64,000 bases of DNA, taken from Microbacterium murale. Its GTDB lineage: Bacteria; Actinomycetota; Actinomycetes; Actinomycetales; Microbacteriaceae. Made by a program: the position numbers and the translations under genes. The notes below the pieces were generated by a model. The model saw only the letters and a program-made list of their open reading frames with translations. It searched no databases and had not been told where the DNA came from. Shown piece after piece: positions 7,518 through 15,486 of the stretch (position 1 is the first letter of the stretch; the number at the start of each line of letters is the position of its first letter). The DNA is taken from the NCBI RefSeq assembly GCF_030815955.1, contig NZ_JAUSXK010000001.1, forward strand, positions 2,604,001 through 2,668,000, in the 5' to 3' direction.

Positions 7518-8540
7518 ATGACATCGCAGACCGCTGCTACGCGCCGGATCGGGTTCTCCAGAAACCTTTCCAGGTGGGACATCAAAGTCTCGCCGTACCT
7601 CTACATCTCGCCGTTCTTCCTGAGCTTCGCGATCTTCGGGCTGTTCCCGATCGTGTTCAACATCTGGGTGGCGCTGCACGACTGGGACCGCCGTCTCGGT
7701 CAGGGCGACTTCGTCGGGCTCGACAACTTCACGTGGGTGTTGAACCAGCCGGCGTTCTGGACGGCGCTGCAGAACACCTTCTCGATCTTCGTGCTGTCAC
7801 TCGTGCCGCAGCTCATTCTCGCGCTGATCATCGCGGCGATCCTCGATCAGAACCTGAGGACCAAGACGTTCTGGCGAATGGGCGTGCTGGTGCCTTTCGT
7901 CGTCATGCCCGTCGCCTCGGCGATGATCTTCTCGCAGGTGTTCGGCCAATTCGGTCTGGTCACGCCGCTCATGCACGAGCTCGGCTGGTTCAGTGACGTC
8001 GATTCTCCGTTCTTCCACAACCGGTTCCTCTCGCACGTCGCGATCGCGACGATGATCATCTTCCGGTGGACCGGCTACAACGCCCTGATCTTCCTCGCCG
8101 CCATGCAGACGGTCCCTCGCGACATGTACGAGGCTGCGACGATCGATGGGGCGGGACGGGCGCGTCAGTTCTTCTCCATCACGATCCCCAGCATTCGTCC
8201 GACCATGATCTTCGTCGTGCTCACGATGACGATCGGCGGTCTGCAGGTGTTCGACGAGGCAAGGGTCTTCGACGGTGCAGGAACCGGAGGGACTGGCCAG
8301 GGCGGCGCCGACAATCAGTGGCTGACCACTGTGCTCTACCTGTTCAATCTCGGCTTCGGCGACTGGCAGGACCGCATGGGTCAGGCCGCAGCCGTCGCCT
8401 GGCTCTTCGCAGCAGTGATCATCTTCTTCACACTTCTGAACTTCTTCGTCACGCGAGCGATATCCACCAGCACGTCCAAGCCGACCCGCGCCTCCCGCCT
8501 CGCCGCGAAGCGCCTCAGCGAGAAAGGCCGCACGCGATGA
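7518..8540 (+). CDS. CUT1 sugar ABC transporter permease (MalF-type)
   Basis: 340 aa with six or so membrane segments starting at about 30 (YLYISPFFLSFAIFGLFPIVF). The EAA loop that docks the ATPase reads YEAATIDGAGRARQFFSITI. A 23-residue longer GTG start exists at 7449 but falls in the hairpin region, so ATG 7518 is used. It forms a heterodimer with the next permease; their stop and start codons overlap (ATGA). No ATP-binding gene is present in the operon, so a shared MsiK-type ATPase encoded elsewhere is expected. Confidence 0.92.
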   Translation: MTSQTAATRRIGFSRNLSRWDIKVSPYLYISPFFLSFAIFGLFPIVFNIWVALHDWDRRLGQGDFVGLDNFTWVLNQPAFWTALQNTFSIFVLSLVPQLILALIIAAILDQNLRTKTFWRMGVLVPFVVMPVASAMIFSQVFGQFGLVTPLMHELGWFSDVDSPFFHNRFLSHVAIATMIIFRWTGYNALIFLAAMQTVPRDMYEAATIDGAGRARQFFSITIPSIRPTMIFVVLTMTIGGLQVFDEARVFDGAGTGGTGQGGADNQWLTTVLYLFNLGFGDWQDRMGQAAAVAWLFAAVIIFFTLLNFFVTRAISTSTSKPTRASRLAAKRLSEKGRTR

Positions 8541-9469
8541 GCACTCCGCTGATCGAGAACATCTCCGGACCTGCTGCGAAGAAGTACGCGCAGCGAAGGG
8601 CTGCCAAGGGCAAGCCGATCAGGTTCAAGCCACGTGAGGACTCGGTCGGTCCTCGTCCTGGATGGGTGACCTACGCTCTGCTGTCGATCGTCCTCATCGC
8701 ATCGGTGTTCCCGTTGTACTACACGGCGATCCTCGGCTCGTCCACCCGGACCGAGATTGCGCAGAGCGCGCTGCCCCGACTCTTCCCAGGGCCCAACCTG
8801 CTGGACAACATCATCGCGATCGTCTCGAACCACCAGATCGACTTCTGGATGTCGGCGCTGAACTCCATAATCGTCGCAGTCGTGGTTTCCGCTGCGACCG
8901 TGTTCTTCTCGACGCTCGCAGGCTTCTCGTTCGCCAAGCTCGGATTCCGGGGCAAGAACGGCTTGTACGTCTTCGTGATCGCGACCCTGGTGATCCCCAT
9001 GCAATTGGGCACCGTGCCGATGTTCATCATGATGAACGAGTTCGGCTGGATCGACTCGCTCGCCGCCCTCATCGTGCCCAGCCTCGTCGGCGCCTTCGGT
9101 GTGTTCTGGATGACGCAGTACCTTAAAGAGGCGCTGCCCTACGAGCTGATCGAGGCCGCACGCGTCGACGGCGCGAGCGTGCTGCGCACCTTCTGGTCGA
9201 TCGCGCTTCCCGCGGCGAGGCCCGCGGCGGCCACGCTGGCGCTGTTCACGTTCGTCGGCTCGTGGAACGAGTTCTTCTGGCCGTCGGTGGTGCTGCGCAG
9301 CCAGAAGACGCTTCCATTGGTGATCCCGCAGCTGAGCGGAGCGTTCACCGCGGATCACGCCCTGATCATGTCCGGAGTGTTCCTCATCGCGCTGCCGCTA
9401 CTGGTCGCATTCGTCTTCCTTGGCAAGCAGCTGGTGGCAGGCGTCATGGCCGGTGCAGTGAAAGGCTGA
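8537..9469 (+). CDS. CUT1 sugar ABC transporter permease (MalG-type)
   Basis: 310 aa. The hydrophilic N-terminus (about 45 residues) is followed by membrane helices and the EAA loop IEAARVDGASVLRTFWSIAL. The ATG overlaps the stop of the preceding permease by 4 nt, showing translational coupling; the reading frame is open for 157 codons upstream but that part is a shadow of the first permease. Last gene of the GH39 operon. I see no clear intrinsic terminator in the 150 nt that follow. Confidence 0.92.
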   Translation: MSTPLIENISGPAAKKYAQRRAAKGKPIRFKPREDSVGPRPGWVTYALLSIVLIASVFPLYYTAILGSSTRTEIAQSALPRLFPGPNLLDNIIAIVSNHQIDFWMSALNSIIVAVVVSAATVFFSTLAGFSFAKLGFRGKNGLYVFVIATLVIPMQLGTVPMFIMMNEFGWIDSLAALIVPSLVGAFGVFWMTQYLKEALPYELIEAARVDGASVLRTFWSIALPAARPAAATLALFTFVGSWNEFFWPSVVLRSQKTLPLVIPQLSGAFTADHALIMSGVFLIALPLLVAFVFLGKQLVAGVMAGAVKG

Positions 9470-9620
9470 TCCAACCGGATGGGCCTGCGCCACGCTCGTA
9501 CAGCCCTGCCCTCGAGTTCGAGTTCGAGTCCGCGTTGGGTGAAGTCGCTCTTGTCCTGTGCAGCGCGGTCCATGCCGCTGCTCGTGCCAACGTCCGAAAC
9601 TCGCGCGATAGCGTGATCTG

Positions 9621-10064
9621 GTGTCGATCGATCGAAGCCGCATCCGCGTCAAGGCCATGCTCGTCGCGCCGAACGCAGCGGGAACTGCGCATGCGGTCAG
9701 TCTCAACGCTCCGACTGCGGAGAATCCGAATGGATATCACCGGCTGATCGGTGGCGGTGTCGAGGTCGGCGAGACTCACAGTGCCGCGGTCGAACGTGAG
9801 GTGAGCGAAGAGCTGGCGGCGACGATCCGCGATCTGCGCTATCTCGGCGTGGTGGAGAACATCTTCCGGATCGATGGTGAGGTCGGCCACGAGATCGTCT
9901 TCGTGTACACGGGGCGCCTCGACCCCGAGCCGGCGGCCACGGGCGCGACACTCATCGAGAGCGACGGGACTGTCGTGCCCGTCGTCTGGCGTCCGTTCGA
10001 TGACGCGAGAGAGCAACTCCCCGTTTATCCCGCCGAAGTCATGCGGCTGCTCGATACCGTCTGA
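9621..10064 (+). CDS. Nudix hydrolase
   Basis: 147 aa. A Nudix box is present at about 45-67: G45 G46 VEV G E51, then R59 E60 x x E63 E64, which binds the metal and cleaves a nucleoside diphosphate linked to X. Substrate unknown. The GTG start has TAGCGT 6 nt before it, fitting a leaderless transcript. It stands alone after the GH39 operon. Confidence 0.85.
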   Translation: MSIDRSRIRVKAMLVAPNAAGTAHAVSLNAPTAENPNGYHRLIGGGVEVGETHSAAVEREVSEELAATIRDLRYLGVVENIFRIDGEVGHEIVFVYTGRLDPEPAATGATLIESDGTVVPVVWRPFDDAREQLPVYPAEVMRLLDTV

Positions 10065-10108
10065 CCCGCGACTCCGACTGCGAGGCCCGCCGGCCGGTCA
10101 CGCGGCGC

Positions 10109-10300
10109 CTAGGCTGCTTCGAGCGAAAAGAAGAGGAAACCAGGCGCCGTCGACAAACGCGCGAAGCCCTCCGGGTGAACCGCGCGCGTCTGGCAGGGGC
10201 TGAGGCTCAGTGATGCCGGCGACACGGAACCCGGCTGATGCGAAAGCCTCAAGCATCGACTGCAGCGACTTGCGCCAGAACCGCATCGGGGATCCGTTGC
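10109..10300 (-). pseudogene. Remnant of a SAM-dependent methyltransferase C-terminus
   Basis: On the minus strand one frame reads FWRKSLQSMLEAFASAGFRV then AGITEPQPLPDAR, and after about position 10180 the adjacent frame reads HPEGFARLSTAPGFLFFSL followed by AA and a stop at 10109. Together these resemble the C-terminal end of class I SAM-dependent methyltransferases (AF-x-x-AGFR-x-x-x-x-EP, then RLS-x-x-P-x-FLFF-x-L). No methyl-donor-binding motif is found upstream, where the esterase gene begins at once. So this is a frameshifted, truncated gene fragment. The left and right limits are approximate. Confidence 0.5.
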
Positions 10301-10328
10301 CCGCCGATCTCCCACTCGCATCTCGCCG

Positions 10329-11126
10329 CTACGAGGTGAGGCCGAAGAAGTTCTCGATCTCCTCGCCCATATCGATGTCGTGGTGTGACGGGCCGACGAC
10401 CAGCGGGCCGGGCGAGGTCGTGCGATTCGGGATCACATGCCCGGTCCCGATCTGCGTGAGCAGCCGCACGCCGTCCCAATCTGCCCGCTCGACGTCACCA
10501 TCGCGCCGGATCTCGGGTTCACCGGTCGGCGCATAGCCGCGGGCGGTTGCCTCGGCGGACTTCACCATTCCGCGGGTGGCACGGCCGAGCATCTTGGGTG
10601 ACCCACCGTCGAACGGCATGATCGGGTCGGCGGTTCCATGCACGAGGAGCACGGGGACAGCGCCTGGTTCGACGCCGACGAGCATGAAATCGTCGTCCAC
10701 GGGTACGCCGGCCGCGATGATCGTCGCGCCGGCGAGGAGAGTGGGTTGTTCTCGCAGGATGCGGTGCAGGAGCTGCCCTCCGTTCGAGTATCCGACCGCG
10801 ATCGTGGGGCGGTGGAAGCGCCCGACGACGGCGCTCACGAACCCGACGTCGTCGACGCCGTCTTTCTGCGCCCGCGACAACTTCTGCAGACGGGCGTCGT
10901 TCCAGGCTCGGCCGTGGCCGTTCAGATAGACGAGGTCGGCGCCGATGCGCTCGGCCAGAGCATCGAGCGTGCGCCCGCTGAAACGCTGCATCGTCCGGCC
11001 CTGCTGCGACGAGCCGTGCAGCGCGATCAGCAGGGGAGCGTCGGGCCGGGGCGAGGAAGGGGCGACATGGACGTAACTGCGTCGGCGGCCGGCGACATCG
11101 ATGAACTCATTGCGTTGAATCCTCAT
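10329..11126 (-). CDS. Alpha/beta hydrolase, PHB depolymerase/esterase-like
   Basis: 265 aa. Alpha/beta-hydrolase fold of the poly(3-hydroxybutyrate) depolymerase / LpqC esterase type: oxyanion-loop HGSSQQG, nucleophile Ser in GYSNGG, acid Asp in HGTADPIMPFDGG and base His in TGHVIPN. I see no signal peptide, so it is probably cytoplasmic. The start ATG gives MRIQRNEFIDVAGRRRSY; the much longer open frame upstream is antisense to the exporter gene and is not used. Divergent from a Cml-type exporter with about 50 nt between the start and the exporter's likely promoter. Confidence 0.85.
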   Translation of the reverse strand: MRIQRNEFIDVAGRRRSYVHVAPSSPRPDAPLLIALHGSSQQGRTMQRFSGRTLDALAERIGADLVYLNGHGRAWNDARLQKLSRAQKDGVDDVGFVSAVVGRFHRPTIAVGYSNGGQLLHRILREQPTLLAGATIIAAGVPVDDDFMLVGVEPGAVPVLLVHGTADPIMPFDGGSPKMLGRATRGMVKSAEATARGYAPTGEPEIRRDGDVERADWDGVRLLTQIGTGHVIPNRTTSPGPLVVGPSHHDIDMGEEIENFFGLTS

Positions 11127-11174
11127 GATGCCAGGCTGGCAGATCGCGCCGATCGGCTGGGCGTGAAATCGGTC

Positions 11175-11292
11175 TATAGTGTTCGTCGTGAGTCCTGAAG
11201 CATCTAGATGACGCCGCGGGTTGAGCCGAAGCTCCCCGCGTCTCTTGGTGACCTCATTTTCACTTTGCTGTGACTGCTGCCATGCCAGCAGT
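11175..11292 (+). promoter_or_regulatory. Promoter, leader ORF and hairpins before Cml-type exporter
   Basis: TATAGT (11175-11180) lies 7 nt before GTG 11188, which opens an 8-codon ORF, MSPEASR-stop (11188-11211). It is followed at once by a stable hairpin: CGCGGG (11215-11220) with CCCGCG (11235-11240), enclosing GAGC-CGAA-GCTC. A second hairpin pairs ACTGCTG (11273-11279) with CAGCAGT (11286-11292), 27 nt before the exporter ATG. This is the layout of ribosome-stalling attenuation as known for cat and cml genes. The leader peptide being translated is inferred. Confidence 0.55.
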
Positions 11293-11318
11293 CGCTGCGC
11301 GCTCATCTGGATGCAACC

Positions 11319-12476
11319 ATGCCTTTGCTCATCTATGTCCTCACTGTCGCGATCTTCGCCCAAGGCACCAGCGAGTTCATGCTCGCGGGCCTGCTCACTG
11401 ACATCGCCCACGATTTCTCCGTCTCCGCCGAAACAGTCGGCACGCTGACTTCTGCCTTCGCGGCCGGGATGGTCGTCGGTGCGCCGACGATGGCCGTGCT
11501 CGTCGCACGGTTGCCGGCGAGGATCTCGTTGATCGGCTTCCTGCTGGTCTTCCTCGCCGCCCACGTGCTCGGGGCGTTGACCGAGTCGTTCCCCACGCTG
11601 CTCGTGACACGTGTCGTCGCGGCATTCGCCTACGCCGGGTTCCTCGCGGTGGCGTTGTCCGCAACCAGGAGCCTGGTTCCGGAGGATCGAATCAACCGCG
11701 CGATCGCCGTGCTGCTCGCCGGAACCACCCTCGCCACCATCGTGGGAGTACCCGCCGGTGCTGCGCTCGCGCAACTCGGCGGCTGGCGAGGGACTTTCTG
11801 GGCGGTCTGCGTGCTCACCTTGCCCGCACTGGTGATCCTGTTCTTCAACCGCTCGCCGATGACGCGGGGAAACGGTCCGCGTTCCGGCATTCGCTCAGAA
11901 CTGAACGAGCTGCGTCGCTGGCCGGTGATCGGCTCGGTGCTGCTCGCTGCGCTGTTCAACGCCGGCACGTTCGGCGTATTCACCTTCCTCGGGCTGCTCG
12001 GGGTCGACGCCGGCATTCCGGATGCTCTCATTCCATTGCTGCTCGCCGCATTCGGGATCGGCTCCTTCCTCGGGGTCGCGGCAACCGGGCGGTGGGCCGC
12101 CGGCCGGGAAAAACGTTGGATCGGAATGGATGGGGCCTTGGCCAGCGTGGGGTGGGCGCTCATGGCGTTGTGCGCCGGTTTTGCTCCCATGCTGTTCGTG
12201 CTGTCGTTTCTCGTCGGCGCGCTCTCCTTCGCCGTCGGGTCCGCGCTCATCTCGCGCATCGTGCGGGAGGCGCATGGCGCGCCGCTTCTCGGTGGCTCGT
12301 ACGCCACGGCGGCACTCAACGTGGGTGCGTTCCTCGGTCCGATCGGTGCCGGTGCGGCATATGCGATGTCGGGTGGCGCGGGTGTCGCCTGGGTCGCGGC
12401 AGCGACGGCCGCGTGCGGAACTGCGCTTGTCCCGTTGCTGTGGATCGGACGCCGCCGACCGGTGAGGCACGCGTGA
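11319..12476 (+). CDS. MFS exporter, chloramphenicol (Cml/Cmx) type
   Basis: 385 aa, 12 predicted membrane segments. The N-terminus (IYVLTVAIFAQGTSEFMLAGLLTDIAHDF) and the motif VGAPTMAVLVARLPARISL match the Cml/Cmx chloramphenicol-efflux branch of the major facilitator superfamily, drug:H+ antiporters of the DHA1 type. Phenicol export is therefore likely, but drug range cannot be read from sequence. The Shine-Dalgarno before ATG 11319 is weak (TGGATG), fitting control by the structured leader. Downstream lies an ArsR gene with its own promoter. Confidence 0.88.
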   Translation: MPLLIYVLTVAIFAQGTSEFMLAGLLTDIAHDFSVSAETVGTLTSAFAAGMVVGAPTMAVLVARLPARISLIGFLLVFLAAHVLGALTESFPTLLVTRVVAAFAYAGFLAVALSATRSLVPEDRINRAIAVLLAGTTLATIVGVPAGAALAQLGGWRGTFWAVCVLTLPALVILFFNRSPMTRGNGPRSGIRSELNELRRWPVIGSVLLAALFNAGTFGVFTFLGLLGVDAGIPDALIPLLLAAFGIGSFLGVAATGRWAAGREKRWIGMDGALASVGWALMALCAGFAPMLFVLSFLVGALSFAVGSALISRIVREAHGAPLLGGSYATAALNVGAFLGPIGAGAAYAMSGGAGVAWVAAATAACGTALVPLLWIGRRRPVRHA

Positions 12477-12486
12477 CTCAAGAGGC

Positions 12487-12516
12487 TTGAAACACTTGCC
12501 GATATGGGTATATGTT
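12487..12516 (+). promoter_or_regulatory. Promoter of the ArsR-SRPBCC operon
   Basis: TTGAAA (12487-12492), 18-nt spacer, TATGTT (12511-12516), then 7 nt to ATG 12524. The match to consensus is good and predicts a leaderless mRNA. The GATATGGGTATATG stretch over the -10 is partly repeated/dyad and may be the ArsR binding site. Confidence 0.65.
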
Positions 12517-12523
12517 AACTCTC

Positions 12524-12865
12524 ATGGCACGAGCAGCGACGACCTCCGACGTATTCAACGCCATCGCCGAGCCGCAGCGCCGCAGCATTCTGACACTGCT
12601 GCGGGCAGGGGAGCGACCGGTCACGGAGGTCGCCGAAGCACTGGGAATGACGCAGCCGGGGGCATCCAAGCATCTGCGAGTGCTCCGCGAAGTCGGCTTG
12701 GTGCAAGACCATCGAGCGGGCAAGCAGCGACTTTACGCTCTTGACGCCCGCGGGCTGCAGCACGTCCACGAGTGGACCGGCGGGTTCGAGCAGTTCTGGA
12801 ACGAGAGCTTCGACCGACTGGATGCATATGTGCAAGAACTCAAGCAGGAGAGGCAAAAGGAGTAG
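12524..12865 (+). CDS. ArsR-family regulator
   Basis: 113 aa. A compact winged helix-turn-helix (about 8-80): DVFNAIAEPQRRSILTLLRAGERPVTEVAEALGMTQPGASKHLRVLREVGLV. No cysteine metal-binding motif (CxC) is present, so it is unlikely to be a metal sensor. ArsR proteins of this type are usually co-transcribed with an SRPBCC (AHSA1) protein, as here, 3 nt downstream. An in-frame ATG at 12512 overlaps the -10 and is rejected. Confidence 0.9.
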   Translation: MARAATTSDVFNAIAEPQRRSILTLLRAGERPVTEVAEALGMTQPGASKHLRVLREVGLVQDHRAGKQRLYALDARGLQHVHEWTGGFEQFWNESFDRLDAYVQELKQERQKE

Positions 12866-12868
12866 CTG

Positions 12869-13375
12869 ATGAACATGAGTGGACGAGAAGCGCCGGTGCA
12901 GTCGACGACGGCCGACCGCGAGATCGTGATCACGCGAGTGATCGACGCCCCACGGGAGCTGGTATTCGAAGCATTCACCGAGGTGCGCCACCTGTCGCAG
13001 TGGTGGGGGCCGAACGGGTTCACCACGACCACGCGGGCATTCGAGTTCCACGTCGGCGGGTCATGGGACTTCGTGATGCGTGGGCCGGACGGAACGGACT
13101 ATCAGGAATGGATCACGTGGACCGAGATCGTTCCGCCGGAGCGGATCGCGATGCTCCATGGCGAGTACCGCGACGACCCGAACTCGTTCGAATCGGTCCT
13201 CACGTTCGCATCCGCCGGAGAGGCGACGCGAATCGAGATGCTCACGGTGTTCCCCACCAAAGAACTGCGTGACGAGGCGGTCGAGAAGTTCGGTGCGCTC
13301 GAGGGGGGTCAGCAGACGCTGGGCAACCTGGCTGAATACGTCGCGGGATTGGTTCGGAAGGGGGCGGGGCGCTGA
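12869..13375 (+). CDS. SRPBCC (AHSA1-like) protein
   Basis: 168 aa. The START/Bet v1-like fold of the AHSA1 branch is visible: REIVITRVIDAPRELVFEAFTEVRHLSQWWGPNGF, then FEFHVGGSWDFVMRGPDG and the closing helix GGQQTLGNLAEYVAGL. Such proteins have a deep ligand-binding pocket; the ligand is unknown. Coupled to the ArsR gene (3-nt gap) and overlapping the next gene by one base (TGATG), so all three are one operon. Confidence 0.88.
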   Translation: MNMSGREAPVQSTTADREIVITRVIDAPRELVFEAFTEVRHLSQWWGPNGFTTTTRAFEFHVGGSWDFVMRGPDGTDYQEWITWTEIVPPERIAMLHGEYRDDPNSFESVLTFASAGEATRIEMLTVFPTKELRDEAVEKFGALEGGQQTLGNLAEYVAGLVRKGAGR

Positions 13376-13995
13376 TGGCCGGGAAGGTGTTCTTCAGCGT
13401 TTCGATGTCGCTGGACGGGTTCATCGCCCCCGAATCCTCGGAGGAGTTGATGGGGCAGCAGTGGATGGAACTGCAGCGCTGGGTCTTCAGGCAGCGGCAC
13501 TTCCGCGAGAACCTCAAGCTCGGAAAGGGCGGCGATGAGGGGCGTGACAACGACATCGTGCGAGAGACGTTCGAGCGCACCGGCGCGAGCGTCATGGGCA
13601 AACGCATGTTCGACGCCGGTGAACAGATGTGGCCGGAGGAGGCGCCGTTCCACACGCCGGTCTTCGTCGTGACGCACGAGAAGCGCGACCCCTGGGAGAG
13701 GCCGGGTGGCACCACCTTCACGTTCGTGAACGACGGCATCGAGTCAGCGCTCGAACAGGCGCGCGAGGCTGCCGGCGAGCGAGACATCCGCATCGCTGGC
13801 GGTGCAGACACGATCGTGCAGTATCTCAATGCGGGCTTGGTCGATGAGTTCCATGTCGCGGTCTCTCCCGTGCTCTTCGGTACCGGAGTGCGCTTGTTCG
13901 ATGGAGTGGGCGCCGGCCGGGTGGCTCTCGACCTGGTCAGCGCAGAGCCTTCGCCGAGCACGACCCATCTCAGTTACATCGTGCGCGCGAGGTGA
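13375..13995 (+). CDS. Dihydrofolate-reductase-like (RibD C-terminal) protein
   Basis: 206 aa. RibD_C/DHFR-like fold: KVFFSVSMSLDGFIAPE at the start, SVMGKRMFDAGEQMW in the middle, and the NADPH-binding-type loop IAGGADTIVQYLNAGLVDEFHVAVSPVLFGTGVRLF. It likely reduces an unknown substrate with NADPH; it is not the essential DHFR, which is shorter and lacks this C-terminal strand. Third gene of the ArsR operon, its start overlapping the previous stop. A 215-nt stretch without a gene follows, in which I see nothing distinct. Confidence 0.88.
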   Translation: MAGKVFFSVSMSLDGFIAPESSEELMGQQWMELQRWVFRQRHFRENLKLGKGGDEGRDNDIVRETFERTGASVMGKRMFDAGEQMWPEEAPFHTPVFVVTHEKRDPWERPGGTTFTFVNDGIESALEQAREAAGERDIRIAGGADTIVQYLNAGLVDEFHVAVSPVLFGTGVRLFDGVGAGRVALDLVSAEPSPSTTHLSYIVRAR

Positions 13996-14210
13996 GAACG
14001 GCACCTACCGGCGAGCCGACGCCACGGAGTCGCCCCGAACCCGCACATGAGCGGTGATGCCCTGAAGCGCAATGCGGAGCTGCGTACGGGCGTGCTTGCG
14101 TTGGGTGTTCTCGTCGACTGGCGGGAGGTCAACAGCAACCCCCGCCTGACGAGATCGCTAGTCGCAAGCGGTCTGATCCCAAGCCCTAGGCGCGGATCTC
14201 ATAGTCGGCA

Positions 14211-14558
14211 TCAGGCCGGGACGCCGCCGACATGTTCGGAAGTCCACTGTCGCCCCCACTCGTCCATCATCTCGACGAGCGGCCGCAATGACTCGCCTTC
14301 AGCGGTGAGGGAGTACTCGACACGAGGTGGCACCTGCGCGAACACTTCGCGGTGCACGAGGCCGTCAGACTCCAACTCGCGCAGCTGACGTGTCAGCACG
14401 CGGTCAGTGACGCCGCCCACGTCTCGCCGGAGTTCTCCGAACCTGCGCGTGCCGGCGAGCAGCTTCTGCACAATCGTCAGTTTCCAGGATCCTCCGACGA
14501 TGCTCACCGTCACCTCGACGGGGCACACGGAAGCGGCATGCTCAGTAGCTGCTCTCAT
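14211..14558 (-). CDS. HxlR-family regulator
   Basis: 115 aa. HxlR winged helix: CPVEVTVSIVGGSWKLTIVQKLL, then RRFGELRRDVGGVTDRVLTRQLRELESDGLVHREVF and PPRVEYSLTAEGESLRPLVEMMDEWGRQW. The single Cys near the start (Cys 12) is at the place where HxlR proteins such as YodB sense quinones or diamide, which fits the divergent quinone-reductase-like gene. ATG 14558 is chosen over TTG 14573 because GATAGT lies 6 nt before it. Confidence 0.88.
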   Translation of the reverse strand: MRAATEHAASVCPVEVTVSIVGGSWKLTIVQKLLAGTRRFGELRRDVGGVTDRVLTRQLRELESDGLVHREVFAQVPPRVEYSLTAEGESLRPLVEMMDEWGRQWTSEHVGGVPA

Positions 14559-14605
14559 CGTGACACTATCCAATCAGTCGGTATAGGACAGCAAAGTGCA
14601 TACTT
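14559..14605. promoter_or_regulatory. HxlR promoter and possible operator
   Basis: On the minus strand TTGCTG, an 18-nt spacer and GATAGT precede the hxlR start by 6 nt. The inverted repeat AAGTGCATACTT (14594-14605, AAGT-N4-ACTT) overlaps this -35 and lies 33 nt before the divergent reductase gene, so it is a candidate HxlR binding site. Confidence 0.45.
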
Positions 14606-14638
14606 CACAAAGCTTGGAGTACGTGATTCGATCGTCGC

Positions 14639-15424
14639 ATGTCCACGAGAAGGCCACAAGCGCTGTACGTCTTTGTCCATCCCGATGAGCGGTCGTTCAA
14701 TCGGCAACTGTTCGACGCCGGCCGGGCGGCACTCGAACGCACACACGACGTCGTCACGAGCGACCTCTACGGCATGGGGTTCAACCCTGCGCTGACCCGT
14801 GCCGACCTCGGTGACTTTGCGCCAGCGGAGGATCCATTCCTGACACGCTGGTCGCGCGCCTACGCCGAAGGCCAGCTTCCGGCGGATGTCCGCATGGAAC
14901 AGCAGAAACTCCTGGATGCGGACCTCGTGGTCTTCCAGTTTCCGCTCTGGTGGTATTCGGTGCCGGCGATGCTCAAGGGCTGGTTCGATCGTGTCTTCGC
15001 ATCCGGGTTCGGGTTCGACGTGATCGATCCCGTGACCGGATTGCCGCGCAAGTACGGCGATGGCGTGCTCGTCGGCAAGCGAGCGCTGATCTCGGTGTCG
15101 CTGGGTGAGGGCATGAGGTCGATCGCGCCGCGAGGGATCTCGGGCGATCTCGATTCCCTGCTCTTCGGTGTCACTCACGGCACGTTGTTCTACGCCGGGA
15201 TCGAACCGCTACCACTCCACGTGATCGCAGACGCCGACGACCTCGGTACTGCCGAAGTCGATCGCGAGATCAGGCGATTCACCGATCGCATCGCCGGTCT
15301 GGCGGAGGAGACGCCGACTCCGTACCGAACGATGTCGAGCGGCGACTACCGGCCCGGTCGAGCTCTTCGGGAGGAGTTCGCGCCCGGTCGCACAGACCTC
15401 GGCATCCATCGCATCGGCCACTGA
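14639..15424 (+). CDS. NAD(P)H-dependent quinone reductase-like flavoprotein
   Basis: 261 aa. Flavodoxin-like NAD(P)H:quinone oxidoreductase (NQO1/MdaB family): an N-terminal beta-alpha unit binding FMN/FAD phosphate (LYVFVHPDERSFNRQLFDAG) and the signature VVFQFPLWWYSVPAMLKGWFDRVF. It should reduce quinones by two electrons using NAD(P)H. Divergent from the HxlR regulator, the usual pairing in which the regulator is inactivated by electrophiles. Start codon has no strong Shine-Dalgarno. Confidence 0.88.
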   Translation: MSTRRPQALYVFVHPDERSFNRQLFDAGRAALERTHDVVTSDLYGMGFNPALTRADLGDFAPAEDPFLTRWSRAYAEGQLPADVRMEQQKLLDADLVVFQFPLWWYSVPAMLKGWFDRVFASGFGFDVIDPVTGLPRKYGDGVLVGKRALISVSLGEGMRSIAPRGISGDLDSLLFGVTHGTLFYAGIEPLPLHVIADADDLGTAEVDREIRRFTDRIAGLAEETPTPYRTMSSGDYRPGRALREEFAPGRTDLGIHRIGH

Positions 15425-15486
15425 CTCTCGCATAAGGGTTCTGCCGGATGGATGACATCTGGACCTGCGCGCGTCAGACTCGTGTG

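Noticed and set aside
8066..8536. 157-codon extension of the second xyloside permease
   Set aside because: Shadow of the first permease; ATGA overlap at 8537 gives the family-like start.
11127..11774. Upstream extension of the esterase frame (total 481 codons)
   Set aside because: It is antisense to the exporter gene, charged and low in complexity; the esterase start is ATG 11126.
13996..14210. Possible small gene or RNA in the gap after the DHFR-like gene
   Set aside because: Short frames have no ribosome site or homology that I recognise, and no stable tRNA-like fold.
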